Below, in pieces: positions 59,175 through 64,000 of a DNA stretch of 64,000 nucleotides; positions within the stretch are counted from its first letter, which is position 1; every line of letters begins with the position of its first letter. Below the pieces are notes generated by a model. The model did not search any database. It was not told where the DNA came from and worked only from the letters and a program-made list of their open reading frames with translations. The DNA is taken from positions 1,984,001-2,048,000 of the forward strand of contig NZ_CP017641.1 of NCBI RefSeq assembly GCF_001983935.1. Direction: 5' to 3'. The translations under genes were made by a program, and so were the position numbers. Source of the DNA: Fuerstiella marisgermanici. GTDB lineage: Bacteria; Planctomycetota; Planctomycetia; Planctomycetales; Planctomycetaceae.

Positions 59175-60602
59175 ATGAATTCCAGGGAGGAGTCTTCGAC
59201 CAACTCGACACGAGGTGGGTGGTCTGCTCGGCAGACAAATCCAGTTCCCCGAACGGGGATGACCGCGTCGGCGTCGGACAAGCAGCCAGCCCTGAACGAC
59301 CGTGGTTCCACGGTCGAACGTTTGTTTCCAGAGATGATGATGGAAGCCGTCGTTGATGAATCCAACATGGAACGCGCCTGGCAGAAAGTCCGGTCGAACC
59401 GCGGAGCCCCTGGCCCCGACGGCATCACGCTGGATGAATTTCTGACATGGTTCCGACCACGCTGGGAACTCATCCGACGACAGCTTCTCGACGGCACGTA
59501 TCGACCTTCACCGGTGCGACGCGTGACCATCGACAAGCCGGATGGCGGCACACGGCAGCTCGGTATTCCGAACGTGCTGGACCGCGTGATTCAACAGGCC
59601 ATCCTGCAGATTCTGACGCCCGTGTTCGATCCGCACTTCAGCGATTCGAGCCACGGGTTTCGCCCCAACCGATCCGCTCACGGAGCCATGCAACAGGTTC
59701 AGCGGACGATCAAGGCAGGCGGCAAGTTCGTGGTGGATATGGACCTTTCAAAATTCTTTGATCGAGTCAACCACGACGTGCTGATGAACCGAATCGCTCT
59801 TCGCGTTTCGGATTCACTGCTGCTGAAACTGATCGGCCGTTACCTGCGAGCGGGCGTGATCGTGGACGGCGAACTGCAACCGAGTACCGAAGGAACGCCA
59901 CAAGGTGGCCCGCTGTCTCCGCTACTTGCCAACATCCTGCTGGATGATCTGGACAAGGAACTGGAACAACGCGGTCTGCCGTTCGTGCGTTACGCTGACG
60001 ACTTCGTGATCTTCACGAAGTCTGAACGTGCCGCGCGTCGAGTGTTCCGATCGGTGCAGCGTTTTCTGACCGAACGTCTTCGTCTTGTTGTTAACGAAAC
60101 GAAGAGCAAAGTGGTGCCGTGGCAGGAACTTGAGTTTCTTGGGTTCTGTGTTCGCGGTCGCTACTTTCGGATCAGGCTGAGTGACAAATCGCTTCAGCGT
60201 TTCAAGCGTCGCATTCGAGAACTCACCGGTCGCAGCTGGGGAGTTTCGATGGAACGTCGCTTGAGTGAACTGCGAAGTTATCTTCGCGGCTGGGCGGGTT
60301 ACTTCTGCCTGGCGATGGAGTTGAAACTGTTCGATAGGCTCGACCAGTGGATCCGTCGTCGGATACGCATGTGCTTCTGGAAGCGGTGGCGACACGCTCG
60401 CACACGCAGCCGAGAACTCGTGCGTTTAGGGGTTCCCCGTCGACAGGCGATTCGTCATGCGAAAAGTCGCAAGAGCTACTGGCACATGGCCAAGACCATC
60501 GCCAGCGGTGTGGGCTTTACGAACGCGCTGCTCGTGGAATTGGGTCTATTAAGCCTGAAACACCTCTGGAACGAACTGGCTCCACTTCGTCGAACCGCCT
60601 GA
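59175..60602 (+). CDS. Group II intron A reverse transcriptase/maturase
   Basis: 475 residues. RT motifs: VRSNRGAPGPDGITLDEF, GIPNVLDRVIQQAILQIL, TPQGGPLSPLLANILL, and the catalytic YADD (VRYADDFVIF, residue ~273). The maturase region follows (LRGWAGYFCLAMELKLFDRL, RRRIRMCFWKRWRHA). There is no C-terminal endonuclease domain, as in group IIC. AGGA precedes the ATG. The stop codon TGA lies inside the domain V sequence GAACCGCCTGATG. Confidence 0.93.
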   Translation: MNSREESSTNSTRGGWSARQTNPVPRTGMTASASDKQPALNDRGSTVERLFPEMMMEAVVDESNMERAWQKVRSNRGAPGPDGITLDEFLTWFRPRWELIRRQLLDGTYRPSPVRRVTIDKPDGGTRQLGIPNVLDRVIQQAILQILTPVFDPHFSDSSHGFRPNRSAHGAMQQVQRTIKAGGKFVVDMDLSKFFDRVNHDVLMNRIALRVSDSLLLKLIGRYLRAGVIVDGELQPSTEGTPQGGPLSPLLANILLDDLDKELEQRGLPFVRYADDFVIFTKSERAARRVFRSVQRFLTERLRLVVNETKSKVVPWQELEFLGFCVRGRYFRIRLSDKSLQRFKRRIRELTGRSWGVSMERRLSELRSYLRGWAGYFCLAMELKLFDRLDQWIRRRIRMCFWKRWRHARTRSRELVRLGVPRRQAIRHAKSRKSYWHMAKTIASGVGFTNALLVELGLLSLKHLWNELAPLRRTA

Positions 60603-60725
60603 TGGGCGAGTAGGATGGCGTCTTTCGGGTTTAGGATGCGGTTTGTGTTCCCTGTTGGCCACCCGTTTCCTCTGGTGGTGTCACAATATTTTATCCGTGT
60701 CCGATTGTACGCTCAACCCCTCTCA

Positions 60726-60758
60726 GAACCGGACGTGCGCCGTTAACGCATCCGGCTC
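60726..60758 (-). ncRNA. Group II intron B domain V, copy 2
   Basis: Minus strand reads GAGCCGGATGCG ... CGCACGTCCGGTTC with the AGC triad and a short loop. It lies 26 bases after the RT stop codon, leaving almost no domain IV tail. Confidence 0.85.
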
Positions 60759-60783
60759 CCGACCATCACTTGTCACCCGGTCA

Positions 60784-62469
60784 TCACTTTGGCTGTATCG
60801 CAATCAGGTCAGTCAGCTTCGAAGGAGATGCCAGGGGAAAGCGAGCTATGTACGCATCGAACTGAGGCCAGGTCTTTGACTTCCTCTGCGAACGACGATT
60901 GAGCCAGCGGAAGGCCAGCTGCTTTGCTGCCTGGCGGAATTTCATCAGTTGGGACCAATTGTCATTGATTCCATAGTACTGATAATGGCCACGCAGCTTC
61001 GCATTCAACTTCGCCCAGACTTCGGACAAAGGTGTCGTCAGATTCCGTCGGAACCAATGCTTCAGATCGCCTACCTTAGCTCGGTATTTCTTACTGGCTG
61101 TCTTCCGTTTCGGCTTGAACTTTCCCGCACGACTCAGGCCGCAGTAATGAGTGAAGCCGAGGAAGTCGAACGTCGCGGGAGCCCCTTCGCCAAGACGCTG
61201 GCAATCGCGTCTCGCAAAGCGGCCGAACCGCAGCAGTTTAGTCTTCTCTTCGGCCAGCTCCAGCGAGTATCGGGCCAGTCGCTTCGGTAGCACATCCTGA
61301 AAGCGTCTCGCGTCAGACTCCAGTTCGAACGCACAAATGAAGTCGTCCGCGAAGCGGACAATGTACGATTCACCTCGCATACGCGGCTGCACATCCCGGT
61401 CGAACCATTGGTCCAGGACGTAATGCAAATACACGTTCGCTAATAACGGTGAAAGAACCGAGCCTTGCGGAACACCTTCGTCAGTGTTACGGCGACGACC
61501 TTCGATCATCACACCGGACTTCAGAAAGCGCTGGATCAGGGCCAATAGCTTCGGATCGGAAATCCGCTTTTGTAGCAGTTCGAGCAAACGTTCATGACAA
61601 ACGTTATCGAAGAAGCCACGGATATCCGCGTCCGAAATCCAGCTCACTTTCCGGGTCGCGATGGTTTGACCGTGCACACTTAAAGCCTGGTGGCATGACC
61701 GTCCCGGACGGAAACCATAGGAAGTCTCACAGAAGTCGACTTCGTAGATCCGTTCCAGAATCATCACGACCGCACGTTGTACGATCTTGTCTTCCACACT
61801 GGCGATACCCAGCGGTCTGGTCTTGCCATTCCCTTTCGGAATGTCACGACGAAGACTGGGCTGAGGCCGATACGCACCACGGTGTAATCTGGTTAACAGG
61901 TCGTGCAGGTTGTCCCGCAGATTCGACTCGTATTGATCCACCGTGACACCGTCGACTCCGGGTGCCTTGCCTCGCTTGAGCTTGCGAAACGCATACCACA
62001 GCAACTCGTAATTGAGCAGCGAAAAGAGGTTGTTAAACGCCTCTTCAGAGTACGTTTCCGCGCGTTGGGTGATGCGATCCAGTCGATCAAGCACCGGTGA
62101 TCCGCCACTGAGTGCGGTCGGTGTATCGCTGGAGTCGCGTGATGGCCTGGCGGCCTTCCCTGCACCCGCATTACCGGGCTTCAATTCACGCGATTGGTCT
62201 TCGCGCTTCAACGGTACTATGCCGCCATCCGACTTCCCAGAGTCGTCTGCACTCCTTGCCTTTTCAGCTTGTACGTGCATACTCGTTTCGTCGTGATTGG
62301 ACGTCACGTCGAACAAGAACAGCTGGGATCTCACTGGTTGCTTCATTGGCATCATGTGTAGCGCGATCGTGGCCTTCGACCCCGGGTCTCCGAGCTTCGC
62401 TCGCCAAAACGCGAAACTCAGTGTTGCCTTTAGCAGGTCCGAATGCCTGGGCAGATACCGAGAAAACAT
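60784..62469 (-). CDS. Group II intron B reverse transcriptase/maturase, copy 2
   Basis: Identical protein to the one at 38742-40427. It has RT motifs VPQGSVLSPLLANVYL and RFADDFICAFE, and a maturase domain (KLRGHYQYYGINDN). The start codon is uncertain, because the frame opens within 190 bases of the inferred intron 5' end. The 561-residue reading assumes the earliest ATG. The N-terminal ~100 residues look poorly conserved (KSDGGIVPLKREDQSR), so a later start is plausible. Confidence 0.9.
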   Translation of the reverse strand: MFSRYLPRHSDLLKATLSFAFWRAKLGDPGSKATIALHMMPMKQPVRSQLFLFDVTSNHDETSMHVQAEKARSADDSGKSDGGIVPLKREDQSRELKPGNAGAGKAARPSRDSSDTPTALSGGSPVLDRLDRITQRAETYSEEAFNNLFSLLNYELLWYAFRKLKRGKAPGVDGVTVDQYESNLRDNLHDLLTRLHRGAYRPQPSLRRDIPKGNGKTRPLGIASVEDKIVQRAVVMILERIYEVDFCETSYGFRPGRSCHQALSVHGQTIATRKVSWISDADIRGFFDNVCHERLLELLQKRISDPKLLALIQRFLKSGVMIEGRRRNTDEGVPQGSVLSPLLANVYLHYVLDQWFDRDVQPRMRGESYIVRFADDFICAFELESDARRFQDVLPKRLARYSLELAEEKTKLLRFGRFARRDCQRLGEGAPATFDFLGFTHYCGLSRAGKFKPKRKTASKKYRAKVGDLKHWFRRNLTTPLSEVWAKLNAKLRGHYQYYGINDNWSQLMKFRQAAKQLAFRWLNRRSQRKSKTWPQFDAYIARFPLASPSKLTDLIAIQPK

Positions 62470-62659
62470 GCATTTCGGGGCTCAATACCATTCACGGTTT
62501 GGGCGGCCAGCCCAGTCCATTCGTCCTCACTACCTTTCTGTGTACGCTTCAACGCAACTGTTACCAGTGACGCTGCAACACTCGATACCGGGCCTCAGGC
62601 TAAGAGTTACCCGGACGGGATTCGCACCCGCTTGTCAATAAACCATTTCCAGTTCGCTC

Positions 62660-62718
62660 CGGACCCGCATGTCAGGTGGTGTGGGGAGGGTCACCGGAAA
62701 CGGTGGCTCTTACCCGAT
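62660..62718 (+). ncRNA. Intron A 3' end: domain V second half and domain VI, copy 2
   Basis: CGGACCCGCATGTCAGG continues the domain V begun at 60592. The GTGGTGTGGGGAGGG segment and the CACCG-GAAA-CGGTG hairpin lead to the TACCCGAT end. It is the same sequence as 40618-40676. Confidence 0.85.
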
Positions 62719-62765
62719 TTCTGCCGTGTCCTTGTTAGCTGACTTCAAATCGAAACTGCGCGTTT

Positions 62766-62912
62766 GAACTTCCGTAAGTTTAGTGGGCGCTTGTTAAGGT
62801 TGTTTGAGACAGGCATTCTGTCTCGGGAAAATGGTGTGTGAGGATTTGCCTTCGTCGGAGCCGGTCGTCGGTTCGTTCATACTTGCCACGAATCGATGAC
62901 CGAGCGGAGAGG
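62766..62912 (+). repeat. Dispersed repeat, copy 2
   Basis: Reverse complement of 30848-30996 with roughly nine in ten bases identical. It carries the same GAGACAG...CTGTCTC stem and the GAGGATTTGCCTTCGTCGG segment. Confidence 0.75.
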
Positions 62913-62976
62913 AAGGCAAATCCGGCTCCTTGCTTTTGTTGGTGAGGTTCGAGGGAACTTCACCAACTTAAAACGG

Positions 62977-63050
62977 CTATCCCTGCTGCTCGAACTGTTC
63001 CGGATTCATTCCATCAAGAGCTGAATGGCGTCGCACTCGGTTATACAACC
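62977..63050 (-). pseudogene. IS3-type transposase C-terminal fragment
   Basis: Minus strand encodes LYNRVRRHSALDGMNPEQFEQQ followed by a stop, the typical end of IS3-family integrase-core transposases (RRHSALDG-type motif). Nothing upstream matches the rest of the gene. It abuts the truncated start of the DUF5372-like gene. Confidence 0.75.
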
Positions 63051-63059
63051 TCACGTACC

Positions 63060-63419
63060 GATAGCCATGTTACCGAGGCAGTAGTTCGGTATCGATGGCA
63101 CCCTTGGTTTGATCAGCCCGTCACGATTGATCGAGCGATCGTACGTCGTGATCGCGGAGCTGTCTATTTGTGTCGTCCTGCCGACGTGACGGACGGAAAG
63201 TTTCGTGAAGTTCCGCAGTGGATGTTGAATCAGTCTGTATGCTGCGTCATGCAGCTACGCGACGAACCCTGCGTTTCAATATCAGCACTATTGAATCTTT
63301 CAGCACTGCTGCGGGACGCCACAGCGGGCGATGAGTTTCTGATAGATGTTCAGCATTTCCAATCTTCTCAGGGAGATGCTGATGCCACAACCCAGAACGA
63401 AACCGACAACACAGCTTGA
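63060..63419 (+). CDS. DUF5372-like protein, 5'-truncated
   Basis: The frame reads DSHVTEAVVRYRWHPWFDQPV, then RRDRGAVYLCRPADVTDGKFREVPQWMLNQSVCC. This resembles a small planctomycete protein found beside site-specific serine recombinases. No start codon is present in the expected place; the sequence joins the IS3-type fragment about five codons before the conserved start, so the gene probably lost its beginning. The two downstream genes complete a three-gene module. Confidence 0.55.
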   Translation, partial: DSHVTEAVVRYRWHPWFDQPVTIDRAIVRRDRGAVYLCRPADVTDGKFREVPQWMLNQSVCCVMQLRDEPCVSISALLNLSALLRDATAGDEFLIDVQHFQSSQGDADATTQNETDNTA

Positions 63420-63561
63420 TCTGTTTGAAGTGAGTCCGCCCCGGCCGCGATGGAGTGATCTGCCCAGCGAGACTCGGGAAGAAGCGACCCGATATCTGGC
63501 GGAACTCGTTCGTCATCATGCTGAAAATCTCAACAGCGGAAAGGAGTCCGAAGATGAGTGA
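63382..63561 (+). CDS. Small protein of the recombinase module
   Basis: 59 residues from ATG 63382 (AGGGAG six bases upstream). The protein is hydrophilic (KPTTQLDLFEVSPPRPRW, then a helical EEATRYLAELVRHHAENL). It overlaps the end of the DUF5372-like gene by 38 bases and the recombinase start by 8, so the three are probably co-translated. No known family; its position and size repeat in similar modules (general impression). Confidence 0.65.
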   Translation: MPQPRTKPTTQLDLFEVSPPRPRWSDLPSETREEATRYLAELVRHHAENLNSGKESEDE

Positions 63562-64000
63562 AAAGATTGAAGCCATCCATCTTCAGCGGAAAGCCGTTCT
63601 TTACATTCGTCAGTCGTCGCCGTTTCAGGTGCTTCACAACGAAGAAAGCCGCAGGCTGCAGTATGCCATGCAGCAACGGATGCGTTCACTGGGATGGAAA
63701 GACATTGAAGTCATCGATGAAGATCTGGGGCGCAGCGCGTCCGGCAGCGTTGTTCGATCGGGATTTGAACGCATGGTCGCCGATGTGTGCCTCGGGAAGA
63801 TCGGGGCCGTTGCTGCACGAGAGGTGTCGCGGTTTGCTCGCAACAGTCGTGAATGGCAGCAACTGGTTGAAGTGTGTCGAGTCGTGGACACGTTATTGAT
63901 CGATCAGGAAACGGTCTACGCTCCTCGCCGGAGCAATGACCGACTGTTGCTGGGACTGAAAGGAAGTTTGAACGAATACGAGCTGGACCTCCTTCGTCAG
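63554..64000 (+). CDS. Serine site-specific recombinase, 5' part
   Basis: The N-terminal resolvase catalytic domain is visible: LYIRQSSPFQVLHN with the nucleophile Ser, then DEDLGRSASG, and EVSRFARNSREWQQL, a conserved helix. About 149 codons are present and the gene runs off the right edge, so it is probably of the large serine recombinase type (inference). Such enzymes integrate or excise mobile elements at attachment sites. It overlaps the small upstream gene (ATGAGTGA). Confidence 0.9.
   Translation, partial: MSEKIEAIHLQRKAVLYIRQSSPFQVLHNEESRRLQYAMQQRMRSLGWKDIEVIDEDLGRSASGSVVRSGFERMVADVCLGKIGAVAAREVSRFARNSREWQQLVEVCRVVDTLLIDQETVYAPRRSNDRLLLGLKGSLNEYELDLLRQ

Larger units (their letters stand above)
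60605..62659 (-). mobile_element. Group II intron B, copy 2, inserted antisense into domain V of intron A
   Basis: Same element as 38563-40617, about 2055 bases on the minus strand. Ends are inferred as GAGCGAACTGG (5') and CCTACTCGCC (3'). Domain V lies at 60726-60758. Its exact boundaries come from the intron A domain V that is restored on removal, and from comparison with the intact domain V at 41565. Confidence 0.85.
58671..62718 (+). mobile_element. Group II intron A, interrupted by intron B
   Basis: The 5' end GTGTGCAACGG and the 3' end TACCCGAT bound an intron of about 1993 bases once intron B (60605-62659) is removed. It has a ~500-base domain I-III region, an RT gene ending inside domain V, and domain VI at 62684-62718. 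The 5' exon hairpin and short T run after the 3' end suggest group IIC type. The domain V is split, so splicing should fail unless B is removed from the RNA by another route. Confidence 0.85.

Overview
The window comes from a member of the Planctomycetota, probably family Planctomycetaceae. The basis is gene content: a HEAT/heme-binding-domain protein with a C-terminal CxxCH, a Tat-exported DUF1501 protein, a very large secreted PQQ-propeller protein, secreted alpha/beta hydrolases, and an ATP synthase operon of the order atpZ-atpI-atpB-atpE-atpF-atpH-atpA-atpG-atpD-atpC. GC content looks moderate, and many genes are separated by palindromic repeats. The genus cannot be fixed from this sequence alone.

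Left half, about 1-36.5 kb, is mostly chromosomal core. It opens with the 3' end of a c-type-cytochrome-like protein. Then come a four-ACT aspartate kinase, two planctomycete hypothetical genes, and the complete F1Fo ATP synthase operon on the minus strand (13936 down to 5892). Three gaps in that operon hold palindromic or TIR-bounded repeats. A large MscS/MscK-type channel, a Cys-rich envelope protein, a thioredoxin-like and a PrxQ-like secreted protein, malate dehydrogenase, a dual-specificity phosphatase-like protein, two secreted hydrolases, GMP synthase, DUF309, a nitrilase-family protein, a DUF4437 cupin and a Tat-type FAD oxidoreductase follow.

The middle, about 33-44 kb, mixes ordinary genes (mscL with a zinc-ribbon tail, small membrane proteins, a DUF1963 protein) with debris of mobile introns. 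This debris includes a 5' group II intron fragment at 33.0 kb, a 5'-truncated intron carrying a second intron at 38.2-40.7 kb, and an orphan domain V/VI at 41.6 kb.

From 44 to 53 kb there is a 1318-residue PQQ-propeller protein with a methyltransferase-like insert, a possible lipoprotein, a DUF1501 protein, and an ABC exporter pair.

The right end, 53-64 kb, is a pile-up of mobile elements. It holds a degraded transposase split by an IS1634-like element with a 4-bp target duplication, and an IS91-type module with tyrosine recombinase and a transposase broken by one in-frame stop. Next is a full-length group II intron (A, plus strand) whose catalytic domain V is split by a second, antisense group II intron (B). 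A dispersed repeat, an IS3-type fragment and a three-gene module ending in a serine recombinase that runs off the window complete it. Intron B plus its intron-A flanks is present twice (38.2-40.7 kb and 60.2-62.7 kb) in nearly identical form.

The most noteworthy signal is the nested antisense intron pair. Removing B (60605-62659) restores a canonical domain V in A. The two copies are identical across B and the near flanks but diverge further out, which suggests gene conversion or co-conversion. No tRNA, rRNA or CRISPR array was recognised.
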